Shown: positions 1-8,900, numbered from the stretch's first letter. The stretch: 41,982 bases of DNA from Hyphomicrobiales bacterium (GCA_900468065.1 UBTA01000012.1:2468-44449), one strand, 5' to 3'. Notes: generated from the letters alone by a model not told the origin. Program-made: numbers and translations.

Positions 1-14
1 TGTAAAGGTTTACA
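1..14. promoter_or_regulatory. LacI-family type operator
   Basis: The sequence TGTAAAGGTTTACA has perfect six-base half-sites (TGTAAA/TTTACA) around a two-base centre. This closely matches the usual LacI/PurR/CcpA-type operator, which normally has a CG centre; here it is GG. It lies 94 bases upstream of the LacI-type gene at 108, so autoregulation is possible. Its place at the window edge also allows it to control an upstream neighbour outside the window. The match is seen; the binding partner is inferred. Confidence 0.55.
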
Positions 15-107
15 TCATGGCATAACTGAGAAATTCTTCGAGCAGGCTTTGACCTCCGGGTAAGTCTGTGTAGTGTCCCGCCGAGACTAAAACCAAGGCA
101 GAGCGCA

Positions 108-1139
108 GTGTCGAATTCCACGCCGGCAACCATTGAAGACGTCGCCCGGATCGCGGAAGTGTCGATCGCGACGGTGTCGCGCGCCATCCATATGCCGGAA
201 AAAGTCGCCAATTCGACGCGGCTCAAGGTCAGCCAGGCGATCGCCATCACTGGCTACACGACCAACGCCATGGCGCGCAGCCTCAGGCTCGGCCGCTCCA
301 ATATGATTCTCGTGGTGGCGCCCGATATCGGCGACCCAAATTTCTCCAATATCCTCGTCGGTCTGGAAAACGAAGCGCGCTCGCACGGCTACGGCGTGCT
401 GATCGGCCATACGCAGAACGATGCCCAGCGCGGGCTGGAATATCTGAAATTCCTGAATTCCAACCAGGCAGCAGGATTGATCCTGTTCACCGGCATCCTG
501 CCGTTTGGCCATCAGTCAATGACCGCACGGCTGCCGCCCAGTGTCGGCGTCTTCGAGCCGGTATTCAATGGCGGCATTCCCTATGTCGGCGTCGACGATA
601 CCGAGGGCGCCCGCAAGGTGATCGACTTGCTGCTCGCAGAAGGTCATCGCAAGATCGCCTTCATTGGCGATTCCCGCACCCGGCTTGCCTATAGCCGGCG
701 CCTGATGGGCTATGAGGCCGGACTGGACGCGGCCCATGTCGGCGCCGATCAGCGTATCGTCTTCGAGGGCGATGGCACGATCGAAAGCGGACGGCTGGCG
801 GTCGAGCAGCTGTTCATGCGCGACACGCTGCCGACGGCCTTCATGTGCGTCAACGACCAGACAGCAATCGGCGTGATGATCGGGCTGGGTGCCCGCGGCT
901 ACGATATTCCGCGCGATTTTTCCGTGACGGGTTTTGACGATGTGCCGCAGGCAAGCTTCATGTCGCCAGCGCTGACCACCATCCGCCAGCCGCGAACGGC
1001 GATTGGCAAACATGCGATGGCGCTGCTGCTGGACCTTTTATCCAACGGCCAGCCACCGGAGACGGAAATCCTGCTTCGTCCCGATCTGGTGGTTCGCAAC
1101 TCGGTTGCTGCACCGTCCTTGAAATGGGCGAAGCGCTGA
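108..1139 (+). CDS. LacI-family transcriptional regulator
   Basis: A 343-residue cytoplasmic DNA-binding repressor or activator. Residues about 8-30 form the LacI helix-turn-helix (TIEDVARIAEVSIATVSRAI), followed by the hinge-helix region and a periplasmic-binding-protein-like effector domain (about 62-335) with typical strands such as MILVVAPDIGDPNF and KIAFIGDSR. The GTG start at 108 is preceded by an AAGGCAGAG-like ribosome site at about 95-103 and gives the normal LacI N-terminus. The gene stands alone; the next gene is convergent and only 35 bases away. The ligand cannot be read from the sequence; sugars or nucleosides are usual for the family. An operator of LacI type lies at 1-14, and a weak TTGACC (49-54)/TAGTGT (71-76) promoter can be drawn. 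Confidence 0.9.
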   Translation: MSNSTPATIEDVARIAEVSIATVSRAIHMPEKVANSTRLKVSQAIAITGYTTNAMARSLRLGRSNMILVVAPDIGDPNFSNILVGLENEARSHGYGVLIGHTQNDAQRGLEYLKFLNSNQAAGLILFTGILPFGHQSMTARLPPSVGVFEPVFNGGIPYVGVDDTEGARKVIDLLLAEGHRKIAFIGDSRTRLAYSRRLMGYEAGLDAAHVGADQRIVFEGDGTIESGRLAVEQLFMRDTLPTAFMCVNDQTAIGVMIGLGARGYDIPRDFSVTGFDDVPQASFMSPALTTIRQPRTAIGKHAMALLLDLLSNGQPPETEILLRPDLVVRNSVAAPSLKWAKR

Positions 1140-1174
1140 ACCTTGCGGCCTGACGCTTCGCCGCCCGTTTCCGC

Positions 1175-2689
1175 TTAAGCGTAGCGCCGCTGGTCCCGCT
1201 GACGAACAAGCGCTGGCGCCCGCCGTCCACCCGACACCGTGAACTGGTCGGCCAGAGCCTTCAAGGTCGTGCTGACGCGCATCAGATTATGGGTCGCAGC
1301 ATGGGTCTGCTCAACCATCGCGGCATTCTGCTGGGTCATGTGGTCCATACCGGTGACGGCCGTGTTGATTTCGGTGATGCCGATTGCCTGTTCCCGGGCC
1401 GAGCCGGCAATGGCATCGATATGGCCGTTGATATGGGTAACCTGCTCGCCGATGGTCCGCAGCGCATCACCGGTCTGGTTGACCAGCGAGACGCCCCGCA
1501 GAACATCCTCGAACGACTTGTCGATCAGGCCCTTGATCTCCTTGGCGGCATCGGCGGATTTCTGCGCCAGTTCACGCACTTCCTGGGCAACTACGGCAAA
1601 ACCCTTACCCGCATCACCCGCACGTGCGGCTTCCACTCCGGCATTCAGGGCAAGAAGATTGGTCTGGAAGGAAATCTGGTCGATGACGCTGATGATCTGG
1701 GTAATCCTGCGGGAGGATTCCTCGATCGCGCTCATGGCGCTGACGGCCTGCTCAACCACTTCGCCGGATTTGTGTGCTTCTTCAGTGGCATGACCAACGA
1801 CGCGGCGGGCTTCCTCGGTGCGGATGGCCGCTTCCTTGGAAATCGTGGTGATTTCCTCCAGCGCTGCAGCGGTCTGTTCAAGCGACGCCGCCTGCTGTTC
1901 GGTGCGGCGCGCCATATCATCGACAGCGGTCACCAGTTCGCCGGCATTGCCGGACGTCTCATCGGCGGCCAGGACAATGGAGCCAAGGGCTGTGTCCAGC
2001 GTGCCGAGCGCGGAGTTGAAATTGGCTTTCAGGCCGTCGAACTGCGGCGCAAGGGCCGCGCTGAGCTTGGCGGTCAGGTCGCCATTGGCAAGGCCGGTCA
2101 GCGAGCGGTCAAGCGCCGACAGGGCTTCGTCCTGCTGTACCGAGTGTGTTTTCCGCTCGGCATCACCGATGGCCCGCTGCTCCTGCAACGCATCCAGATA
2201 GACCGAGATGGCATAGTCCATATCGACAAACGCCGCCTTCATGATGGCGGTCACCTCGATGGTGACATCCTTGGCCTTCTTCTTGTAGAGGAAACCTTCA
2301 AGGTGCTTTTCGACAACGGCCTTGATGATCGATTCCATGATCAGCGCATAACCGCCAATATACCAGCGCGGTTCCAGCCCGAGGCGGGCGTGTGTCTTGC
2401 CGATGGTGGTCACCGCCTCGACATATTTTTCGTCGAATTCGCCCGAGGCGATCTGGTCCCAGTGGCGAACCTGCCGCGACTTGGCGCTTTTGACATGCGC
2501 GTCGCTGGCAAAGAATTTTGCTGTTTCCGGAACCGCCGTCGCCTTTGCGTAGAACTTGTCGAGCGCGCCATCAAGGGAGGCAGAAATGGTCGGCCTTGCG
2601 CGCACGAGGGCAGCACGCTCTTCGCCAACAAGCCCGACGAAATCGAGACGTTCATTCAAGTGTTTGGTCATGGAAATGGGCGCAGACAT
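1175..2689 (-). CDS. Globin-coupled methyl-accepting chemotaxis protein (HemAT-like), copy 1
   Basis: A 504-residue soluble chemoreceptor with no membrane segment. Residues about 10-165 are a protoglobin sensor domain. The conserved [19 protein letters not shown] block carries the expected proximal haem ligand, His100, so oxygen or another diatomic gas is the likely signal. The C-terminal half is the MCP signalling coiled coil, with the hairpin tip near [20 protein letters not shown] and glutamine/glutamate-rich methylation helices on both sides ([31 protein letters not shown]). The ATG at 2689 has AGGA nine bases upstream, while the later ATG at 2671 has none. It lies downstream of a same-strand paralogue of identical length (3048-4562), separated by 358 bases with a terminator. 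Known HemAT proteins signal through CheA/CheW; no che genes are in the window. Confidence 0.93.
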   Translation of the reverse strand: MSAPISMTKHLNERLDFVGLVGEERAALVRARPTISASLDGALDKFYAKATAVPETAKFFASDAHVKSAKSRQVRHWDQIASGEFDEKYVEAVTTIGKTHARLGLEPRWYIGGYALIMESIIKAVVEKHLEGFLYKKKAKDVTIEVTAIMKAAFVDMDYAISVYLDALQEQRAIGDAERKTHSVQQDEALSALDRSLTGLANGDLTAKLSAALAPQFDGLKANFNSALGTLDTALGSIVLAADETSGNAGELVTAVDDMARRTEQQAASLEQTAAALEEITTISKEAAIRTEEARRVVGHATEEAHKSGEVVEQAVSAMSAIEESSRRITQIISVIDQISFQTNLLALNAGVEAARAGDAGKGFAVVAQEVRELAQKSADAAKEIKGLIDKSFEDVLRGVSLVNQTGDALRTIGEQVTHINGHIDAIAGSAREQAIGITEINTAVTGMDHMTQQNAAMVEQTHAATHNLMRVSTTLKALADQFTVSGGRRAPALVRQRDQRRYA

Positions 2690-3047
2690 GCTGAGGTATC
2701 CTAAATCGAAACAGGGAGAGGCATGCGCGCTGCGCGATCGGCGTCATGCCGGCAGATGGTTTTATAGCGTAAGATCACGACTAGGCCCGCATAGTTAAGA
2801 ATGTCTTGCCAGACGAACCGGAGACGTCGCTAAATCTAGCGATAGAACCTTGTTTTCATGCCGCTTTTCTCAAAATTGCGACAAACTGACCGGCGGCGCT
2901 TCAAGCTGCAGTTTCATAAAAAGAGGCGCGACCGACGCCTCTCAGATATTTGACAGTCCCGCCGATTTTTCCGGCGAGTTTTGTTTTTGCGGATTTCGAT
3001 CTCCGCATGAGGCTGCTTCAGGATGGCGTCTCGCCCCTTGTTTCCGC
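2690..3047. other. Intergenic region between the two chemoreceptor genes
   Basis: This 358-base gap holds a rho-independent terminator for the upstream chemoreceptor (2917-2942), a short inverted repeat CGCTA-AATC-TAGCG at 2828-2841, and the ribosome site of the downstream receptor next to 2690. No coding signal is convincing. A promoter for the 1175-2689 gene is expected here, but I cannot identify a clear -35/-10 pair. Confidence 0.5.
2917..2942 (-). terminator. Rho-independent terminator after the second chemoreceptor
   Basis: On the minus strand, AGAGGCG and CGCCTCT form a seven-base stem with a seven-base loop followed by TTTTTA. It lies about 105 bases beyond the stop of the gene at 3048-4562, suggesting that the two receptors are separate transcription units. 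Confidence 0.75.
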
Positions 3048-4562
3048 CTAACCATACCGCCGCGCATCGCGTTGCCGCGAGCCCGCTGCAACACGGCGGC
3101 CACCGGACACGGTGAACTGATCGACAAGCCCCATCAGCGTGGTGCTGACCTGCATCAGCGTATGCGTGGCGGCACTGGTCTGCTCGACCATCGCCGCGTT
3201 CTGCTGGGTCATCTGGTCCATATTGGTGACGGCCGTGTTGATCTCCGACACGCCCGCCGATTGCTCGCGTGCCGACCCGGCGATCGCATCGATATGACCA
3301 TTGATTTTGATCACCTGATCGCCAATGTGATGCAGCGCCTCGCCGGTCCGGTTGACCAGCGACACGCCCAGCAGCACGTCTTCAAACGACTTGTCGATCA
3401 AATCCTTGATCTCACGGGCGGCCTCTGCGGATTTCTGCGCCAGTTCGCGCACCTCCTGGGCAACCACGGCAAACCCCTTGCCAGCCTCGCCGGCACGGGC
3501 AGCCTCGACCCCGGCATTGAGCGCCAGAAGATTGGTCTGGAAGGAAATCTGGTCGATGACACTGATGATTTGGGTGATCTTGCGCGAGGAGTCCTCGATC
3601 GCACTCATCGCGGTCACCGCCTGCTCGACCACCGAGCCGGATTTCCGCGCCTCGTCGGTGGCATTGCCGACAACACGGCGGGCTTCGTCGGCGCGGGATG
3701 CGGCCAGACGCGAGATCGTGGTGATCTCTTCGAGCGCTGCGGCAGTCTCCTCGAGCGAAGCTGCCTGCTGTTCCGTCCGCCGCGCCATGTCATCAGTGGC
3801 GGTTACCAGTTCCCCGGCATTGTTGGCCGTCTCCTCCGCCGCACCAACAATGGCGCCGAACGTCTCATCCAACTTGCTCAGGGCCGCATTGAAATTGGCG
3901 CGCAAGCCGGCAAATTGCGGTGCCAGTTCCTTGGCAATCGTCGCCGTCAGGTCACCGCCGGCCAGGCGTAAAAGACACTCTTCCAGCGAAGCCAGCGCCT
4001 CTTCCTGCTGACCATTGAGGATCATCCGCTCCGCCTCGGCCTTTTCCCTTTCCTCCTGCAAGGCATCGAGATAGACGGAAATGGCATAGTCCATATCGAC
4101 CAGCGCGGCCTTCATGATCGCCGCCACATCGGTACCGATGTCCTTTGCCTTCTTGCGATAGAGAAAGCCATCCAGGTGTTTTTCGATGACGCTCTTCAGG
4201 ATCGACTCGATGATCAGCGCATAACCGCCAATGTACCAGCGTGGTTCAAGCCCAAGCCGCGCATGCGTCTTGCCGATCATGGTGGCGGCGTCGATATACT
4301 GGGAATCGAATTTCGCCGAGGCGATCAACTCCCAATGCTTCGCCTGGCGCGATTTGGCACTCTGGATATGCGCTTCGCTGGCAAAGAATTTCGCGGTTTC
4401 AGGATTGGATTTGGCCTTGGCGTAGAACGTATCGAGTGCCGAGTCGAGCGACGCGGAAATGACCGGCAGCGAGCGCGCCAGCGCCGCCCTTTGCTCCTGG
4501 TCGAGATCGACGAACTGCAGGCGTTCATTGAGCAGTCTGGTCTTCGCATCGAAGCTGGTCAT
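3048..4562 (-). CDS. Globin-coupled methyl-accepting chemotaxis protein (HemAT-like), copy 2
   Basis: A 504-residue soluble receptor with the same plan as its neighbour at 1175-2689. The protoglobin domain (about 10-165) has His100 in the identical [19 protein letters not shown] block, and the MCP signalling domain has the tip near [25 protein letters not shown]. The start at 4562 is chosen because AGGGGGAG lies ten bases upstream and the product then matches copy 1 in length and N-terminus. The reading frame can be extended to 4622, but that adds 20 residues with no counterpart in copy 1. The copies differ mainly in the linker between globin and signalling domains (about residues 170-230). 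The two look like a tandem duplication that has diverged, perhaps for different affinity or adaptation. Confidence 0.93.
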   Translation of the reverse strand: MTSFDAKTRLLNERLQFVDLDQEQRAALARSLPVISASLDSALDTFYAKAKSNPETAKFFASEAHIQSAKSRQAKHWELIASAKFDSQYIDAATMIGKTHARLGLEPRWYIGGYALIIESILKSVIEKHLDGFLYRKKAKDIGTDVAAIMKAALVDMDYAISVYLDALQEEREKAEAERMILNGQQEEALASLEECLLRLAGGDLTATIAKELAPQFAGLRANFNAALSKLDETFGAIVGAAEETANNAGELVTATDDMARRTEQQAASLEETAAALEEITTISRLAASRADEARRVVGNATDEARKSGSVVEQAVTAMSAIEDSSRKITQIISVIDQISFQTNLLALNAGVEAARAGEAGKGFAVVAQEVRELAQKSAEAAREIKDLIDKSFEDVLLGVSLVNRTGEALHHIGDQVIKINGHIDAIAGSAREQSAGVSEINTAVTNMDQMTQQNAAMVEQTSAATHTLMQVSTTLMGLVDQFTVSGGRRVAAGSRQRDARRYG

Positions 4563-4755
4563 GCGGATGGCGCTCCCCCTGTTGCGCAATTGAGGGGCGT
4601 TACCACAACCATACCGACGCACCCGTGGTAGAAAATTACCATAACGTGAATTGGTTTTAATTGTTAAATATAACTGACAAGTAATGCTATTTCAGGTTGC
4701 TTAACTGGAGTATGCGCGCAGCATCGGCGCATGAGTTGGCTTCGGACACCACCCC

Positions 4756-4791
4756 AAATATAAAGGCCGGATCACCATAGGTAACCCGGCC
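4756..4791 (-). terminator. Terminator after xylA
   Basis: On the minus strand, GGCCGG and CCGGCC (4786-4791 with 4765-4770) close a stem that continues with TTACC/GGTGA pairing around a short loop, followed by TTTATATTT. It lies 30 bases beyond the xylA stop and probably ends the xylose operon transcript. Confidence 0.7.
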
Positions 4792-4820
4792 CCTTTAAAT
4801 CGCGCTGGATATAACCGCCC

Positions 4821-6128
4821 TCAGACGTAACGGTTGACGATGTTCTCCAGCAGTTCCTGCTTGCCGGACTTCGGCTGCGGGTTGAGATCGGTCTTTTCGA
4901 CATAGGCCGTCAGCTCTTCCAGCGACATGCTGGTCAGGCGCTTCTGGCCCTCGGCCGATTGCCAGCCGGCATAGCGTGCATCGAGCGGGCCGGAGAGTGC
5001 CTTGTCTTCGACCATCTTGGCCGCGGCGCGCAGGCCCCGGGCGCAGCAATCCATGCCGCCGATATGACCGATCAGGAGATCCGCTGGATCGATCGACTGG
5101 CGGCGCAGCTTCGAATCGAAGTTGGTGCCGCCGGTCTTGAAGCCGCCGCCGGAGAGAACCTGATAATAGGCCAACGCCATTTCCGGAACATTGTTGGGAA
5201 ACTGGTCGGTATCCCAGCCGGACTGGTAGTCGTTGCGGTTCATGTCGATCGAACCGAAGATACCGAACGCATTGGCTAGTGCCAGTTCGTGTTCGAACGA
5301 ATGGCCGGCAAGGATCGCATGGCCCTGCTCGATGTTGACCTTGACCTCGTTTTCGAGACCGTAGGTCTTGAGGAAGCCGTAGACCGTCGCGACGTCGTAG
5401 TCGTACTGATGCTTGGTCGGCTCCTGCGGCTTCGGCTCGATCAGGATCGCGCCCTTGAAGCCGATCTTGTGCTTGTACTCGACCACCATGTTGACGAAAC
5501 GGCCGAGCTGGTCGAGCTCCTGCTTTACATTGGTGTTCAGCAGCGTCTCGTAACCCTCGCGGCCGCCCCACAGGACATAGTTCTCACCGCCGAGCTTCAG
5601 CGTCGCGTCCAGGCAGGTTTTTACCGTCGCAGCAGCAAAGGCGAAGACGTCCGGGTCCGGATTGGTGGCGGCACCCGACATATAGCGGCGATGGGAGAAC
5701 AGGTTCGCCGTGCCCCACAGCAGCTTGACGCCGGTGTCTGACTGCTTCCTGGCAAAGTAATCGACGATCTCGTTGAGGTTCCTGGTGTTCTCGGCAAAAT
5801 TCTTGCCTTCCGGGCGCACGTCGGCGTCGTGGAAGCAATAGAAGGGCGTGCCGAGCAGCGTGAAAAATTCGAAGGCGACATCGGCCTTCAGCTTGGCTGC
5901 CTTCATGCTGTCTTCGAACCACGGCCGCTCGAACGTCTGGCCACCGAAGGGGTCGCCGCCCGGCCAGACGAAGGTGTGCCAGTAGGCAACCGCAAAGCGC
6001 AGGTGATCTTCCATGCGCTTGCCCATGACGATCTCGTCCGGGTTGTAGTGACGGAAGGCCAGCGGGTTGGTGCTGTCGGGGCCTTCATATTTGATCTTGG
6101 CGATATCGCCGAAAAAACCTGTGCTCAT
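4821..6128 (-). CDS. xylA: Xylose isomerase
   Basis: A cytoplasmic TIM-barrel enzyme of 435 residues that interconverts D-xylose and D-xylulose using two divalent metal ions. The catalytic FHDAD block (His100, Asp103) is at the same place as in the Escherichia coli enzyme (His101/Asp104). Other family blocks are present: [40 protein letters not shown] and the metal-binding GSIDMNRND. Length is typical of class II xylose isomerases. The ATG at 6128 has AGAGGA seven bases upstream. It follows xylB on the same strand, separated by 156 bases that hold a RIME-like palindromic repeat, and is followed by a terminator. It is therefore the last gene of the regulator-xylB-xylA unit. Confidence 0.97.
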   Translation of the reverse strand: MSTGFFGDIAKIKYEGPDSTNPLAFRHYNPDEIVMGKRMEDHLRFAVAYWHTFVWPGGDPFGGQTFERPWFEDSMKAAKLKADVAFEFFTLLGTPFYCFHDADVRPEGKNFAENTRNLNEIVDYFARKQSDTGVKLLWGTANLFSHRRYMSGAATNPDPDVFAFAAATVKTCLDATLKLGGENYVLWGGREGYETLLNTNVKQELDQLGRFVNMVVEYKHKIGFKGAILIEPKPQEPTKHQYDYDVATVYGFLKTYGLENEVKVNIEQGHAILAGHSFEHELALANAFGIFGSIDMNRNDYQSGWDTDQFPNNVPEMALAYYQVLSGGGFKTGGTNFDSKLRRQSIDPADLLIGHIGGMDCCARGLRAAAKMVEDKALSGPLDARYAGWQSAEGQKRLTSMSLEELTAYVEKTDLNPQPKSGKQELLENIVNRYV

Positions 6129-6164
6129 GGGTGTTTCCTCTCGGGTTGTAATTGGATCTCGGAA

Positions 6165-6280
6165 TGCCCCTCATCCGCCCTTCGGGCACCTTCTCCCCGT
6201 TGTCACGGGGAGAAGGAACAAGCGGAGAATTCGGTCGCCCCCTCTCCCTGCTTGCGGGGAGAGGGTTGGGGTGAGGGACA
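6165..6280. repeat. RIME1-like palindromic intergenic repeat
   Basis: About 116 bases made of two strong palindromes. The first is CCTTCTCCCCGT-TGTC-ACGGGGAGAAGG (twelve perfect pairs); the second is CCTCTCCC with GGGAGAGG. A small GCCC-TTC-GGGC hairpin sits in front, and outer arms CCCTCA/TGAGGG enclose the whole. This matches my memory of RIME1, the roughly 108-base rhizobial intergenic mosaic element with two large palindromes. It lies between xylB and xylA, starting five bases after the xylB stop, and could act as an mRNA stabiliser or partial terminator inside the operon. Confidence 0.75.
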
Positions 6281-6284
6281 TGCG

Positions 6285-7739
6285 TCAGAACATTGCGGAC
6301 TTGATCGCCGGATAGAGACGGCGATAGCGCTGGTAGGCATCTTCATAGGCACCGCGCAGAGCGGCTTCCGGCTGAATGGTTTCGGCTGTTTCCGGGGCGG
6401 TGAAGACAGACAGCGGATCAGCCTTTGTCGCGGCAACGAGGCCAAGACGGGCGGCGCCGAACGCAGCACCGAAGTCGCCATCGGTGGGCACATCCACTGG
6501 CAGATCGAGGGCTGTTGCGATCGATTTCAGCCAATAGCGCGAGCGCGAACCGCCGCCGATGGCCGTCACCCGGGAAAGCGTGGTCCCGGCAACACGCAGG
6601 GCCTCGAGGCTATCGCGAAGCGCGAAGGAAACGCCCTCGAGCACCGCCTGCGTCAGAACCACCCGGCTGCTTTCATGGGCAAGCCCGGCAAAGACCCCGC
6701 GGATGGCAGCGTCATTATACGGTGTACGCTCGCCCGAAAGGTAGGGCAGGAAGGTGACCCCGGACGGAGCGTTGAGGCTGTCGCCAAGCTCGGCCGTCAG
6801 GTCGGCGGCACTCTTGCCGGTGATTTCCGAATGCCAGTTGAGCGCATCAGTGGCCGACAGGATGACGCCCATCTGGTGCCAAGTGTTGGGCAGCGCATGG
6901 CAGAATGCGTGCACGGCACTGGCCGGATTGGGCAGGTAGCTGGCATTGGCGGCAAACAGCACGCCGGACGTGCCGAGCGAGACGAAGGCATGGCCCTTGC
7001 CGACGGTACCCATACCGCAGGCCGATGCTGCATTATCCCCTGCCCCGCCGGCAACGATGACGCCGGCGGCCATGCCCCACTTAGCCGCGAGATCAGCTTT
7101 CAGCGTGCCGCCATATTCGGTGCCCTCGACCAGCGACGGCATTTGGCTTTCGGTCAGCCCGGTTGCATCGAGCAGGCTTTCCGACCAGGCGCGCTTGCCC
7201 GTATCCAGCCACGAGGTACCGGCCGAATCCGACATTTCAGAAATATGTTCGCCAGTCAGCCACAGGCGCAGATAGTCCTTCGGCAGCAGGACCCAATCGA
7301 CCTTTTCGAAAATATCGGGTTCGTTTTCAGCCACCCAGGCCAGTTTCGGTGCCGTGAAGCCCGGAAAGACGATATTGCCGGTCAGCGCCCTAAACTGCGG
7401 ATCGGCATCGAGCGCCAGAGCCTGCTTGTAACTGCGCGTATCATTCCAGAGAATGCAGGGACGCAACACCTTGTCATTGTCATCCAGAAGCGTCGCGCCG
7501 TGCATATGACCGGAGAGCCCGATACCTTTGACGGCGGCCAGTTCCTTGGGATGAGCCGTTTTCAATCCAGCAATGGCTTCTTCCGTCGCGCGGATCCAAT
7601 GGGCCGGGTCCTGTTCCGACCAGCCAGGATGAGACCGCGACACGTCCATGGCTCCGGATGCGGAACCGATGACCCGCTGGCCGCCGTCGATCAGCAATGC
7701 CTTCACCCCGGATGTGCCGAGGTCAATGCCAAGATACAT
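6285..7739 (-). CDS. xylB: Xylulokinase
   Basis: A 484-residue FGGY-family sugar kinase that phosphorylates D-xylulose to D-xylulose 5-phosphate, the step after XylA. The N-terminal phosphate-binding motif LGIDLGTSGVKALLID, the SGHMHGATLLD and ILWNDTRS substrate blocks, and the C-terminal AIGGGSRSRYWLKSIA nucleotide-binding segment are all present. The ATG at 7739 is chosen because AGGGAG lies six bases upstream and the protein then begins MYLGIDLG as in homologues. A longer frame back to 7895 overlaps the LacI gene and is not coding. The start lies ten bases after the stop of the LacI-type regulator, so the two are probably co-transcribed and translationally coupled. Confidence 0.96.
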   Translation of the reverse strand: MYLGIDLGTSGVKALLIDGGQRVIGSASGAMDVSRSHPGWSEQDPAHWIRATEEAIAGLKTAHPKELAAVKGIGLSGHMHGATLLDDNDKVLRPCILWNDTRSYKQALALDADPQFRALTGNIVFPGFTAPKLAWVAENEPDIFEKVDWVLLPKDYLRLWLTGEHISEMSDSAGTSWLDTGKRAWSESLLDATGLTESQMPSLVEGTEYGGTLKADLAAKWGMAAGVIVAGGAGDNAASACGMGTVGKGHAFVSLGTSGVLFAANASYLPNPASAVHAFCHALPNTWHQMGVILSATDALNWHSEITGKSAADLTAELGDSLNAPSGVTFLPYLSGERTPYNDAAIRGVFAGLAHESSRVVLTQAVLEGVSFALRDSLEALRVAGTTLSRVTAIGGGSRSRYWLKSIATALDLPVDVPTDGDFGAAFGAARLGLVAATKADPLSVFTAPETAETIQPEAALRGAYEDAYQRYRRLYPAIKSAMF

Positions 7740-7749
7740 GATGATCTCC

Positions 7750-8850
7750 CTAGTCTTGCCTGCCCTGCTCGGGCGCTTGGTTACTGCCCTGCTCGAAGGG
7801 CATTTCTGTGTTGCTGCCCTGCTCGAAGGGCAGGTTATCCTTGATGAAAATCTCGAGGCGGATGCGTTCCTGTGCGCCAAGGACGGCAACGCCATCAGCC
7901 TTGGCTTTCAGAACGCGAATGGCACTGCGCACTTCGTGCCCGGCATCCTGATTGAGAACGACGTCGATCAGCCCGCCGTTCAATGCTGCCCGCGTATGCT
8001 GCGTCAGCTCATGGGCGATGACACAGACCGGGGCCGCATTCTTCCGCCGCTTCAAGGCGGCGATCAGACCGCGATTACCGGCGCCGAGGCTGTAGATACC
8101 GGCAATTTCCGGCGATGCGGCAAGCACCTGACTGACAAGCCTCTCGACCAAGGCCGGATCGTCCTGTCCTTCGACGATAGGCAGCAAGACATGCCCGGGG
8201 AAATTCTCCGTCATCACGGCGCGAAAGCCGTCGAGCCGTTCGCGGTGATCGCGTACCAGCATCGAACCGGCCAGTACCGCCACCGGTCCGGAACGGCCGC
8301 CGAGAAACCGCCCCATCAGACTTGCAGCCGTGCGACCCGCGGCAATATTATCGACGCCAGCGAAATGATCGCGCTTCGAACCGGCCAGATCGGAAACCAG
8401 GGTAAGGACAGGGATGTGATCAGCCCGCAGGCGATCGACGGCGGCAATGACATCGGGAGAATCGATTGCCACGACCGCGACACCGGCCGGAAATTTTTCG
8501 CGCGCAGCATCCAGCGCGGCCACCAGTGCATCCGCATTGAACGCGGGGACAGTAACGATGGAGATGTCGGTGCGCTCCACAGGCGAACGGCCTATCGCCG
8601 CGCGCACCTGGGCCTCAAGCCCGCGCATGAACGAGTTATCGCCGGAGGGCAGGATGAAAACGAGGGGATAGACGCGGCTCTTGGCAAGGTTGGCGGCAGC
8701 GACGTCGCGGACATAGCCGATACGGTCGATTGCCTGCTCGACCTTTTCGCGCGTGACGGTACGGACACCGGCGCGCTGGTTCAAAACGCGGTCGACGGTC
8801 GCAAGACTGACCCCTGCCGCAGCGGCAATATCGTGAACTGTCGGGCGCAT
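7750..8850 (-). CDS. LacI-family regulator, probably of the xylose operon
   Basis: A 366-residue DNA-binding regulator. The N-terminal helix-turn-helix (TVHDIAAAAGVSLATVDRVLN, residues 4-24) is followed by a sugar-binding-protein-like effector domain ending near residue 338. The ATG at 8850 has GGAGG four bases upstream. The last 28 residues are an unusual extension encoded by short hairpin repeats, with PFEQGSN occurring twice. The gene leads the unit regulator-xylB-xylA, so xylose or xylulose control is the simple inference, but the ligand is not shown by the sequence. A good dyad, TGATGTACGTAAATCA, lies 34 bases upstream and could mediate autoregulation and operon control. Confidence 0.88.
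   Translation of the reverse strand: MRPTVHDIAAAAGVSLATVDRVLNQRAGVRTVTREKVEQAIDRIGYVRDVAAANLAKSRVYPLVFILPSGDNSFMRGLEAQVRAAIGRSPVERTDISIVTVPAFNADALVAALDAAREKFPAGVAVVAIDSPDVIAAVDRLRADHIPVLTLVSDLAGSKRDHFAGVDNIAAGRTAASLMGRFLGGRSGPVAVLAGSMLVRDHRERLDGFRAVMTENFPGHVLLPIVEGQDDPALVERLVSQVLAASPEIAGIYSLGAGNRGLIAALKRRKNAAPVCVIAHELTQHTRAALNGGLIDVVLNQDAGHEVRSAIRVLKAKADGVAVLGAQERIRLEIFIKDNLPFEQGSNTEMPFEQGSNQAPEQGRQD
7762..7832. repeat. Tandem short hairpin repeats in the 3' end of the LacI gene
   Basis: TGCCCTGCTCGAAGGGCA occurs at 7785-7802 and again at 7815-7832, exactly 30 bases apart and so in frame. A degenerate copy, GCCCTGCTCGGGC, lies at 7762-7774. Each copy is itself an inverted repeat (TGCCCT/AGGGCA or GCCC/GGGC). 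They encode the repeated PFEQGS tail of the regulator and end about 20 bases before the xylB start codon. Confidence 0.8.
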
Positions 8851-8883
8851 GTTTCCTCCGGGAAAAAGCCTTAGAGGAAAATT

Positions 8884-8899
8884 TGATGTACGTAAATCA
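8884..8899. promoter_or_regulatory. Candidate operator of the xylose-operon LacI regulator
   Basis: TGATGTACGTAAATCA is symmetric at 14 of 16 positions with a central CG, the shape usual for LacI-family operators. It lies 34 bases upstream of the regulator start and just after the terminator of the preceding gene, where the operon promoter must be. Binding is inferred only from position and symmetry. Confidence 0.5.
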
Positions 8900-8900
8900 G

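Noticed and set aside
1289-2704. Open frame of 471 codons on the plus strand
   Set aside because: It is a shadow of the first chemoreceptor gene. A similar shadow at 2850-3971 covers the second.
2828-2841. CGCTA-AATC-TAGCG dyad as an operator for the first chemoreceptor
   Set aside because: The half-sites are short, no regulator is nearby and there is no clear promoter, so it is not listed as a regulatory site.
5829-7844. Open frame of 671 codons on the plus strand
   Set aside because: It is antisense to xylA, the RIME-like repeat and xylB, and has no recognisable domain.
7648-8874. Open frame of 408 codons on the plus strand
   Set aside because: It is antisense to the LacI regulator and the start of xylB and has no family features.
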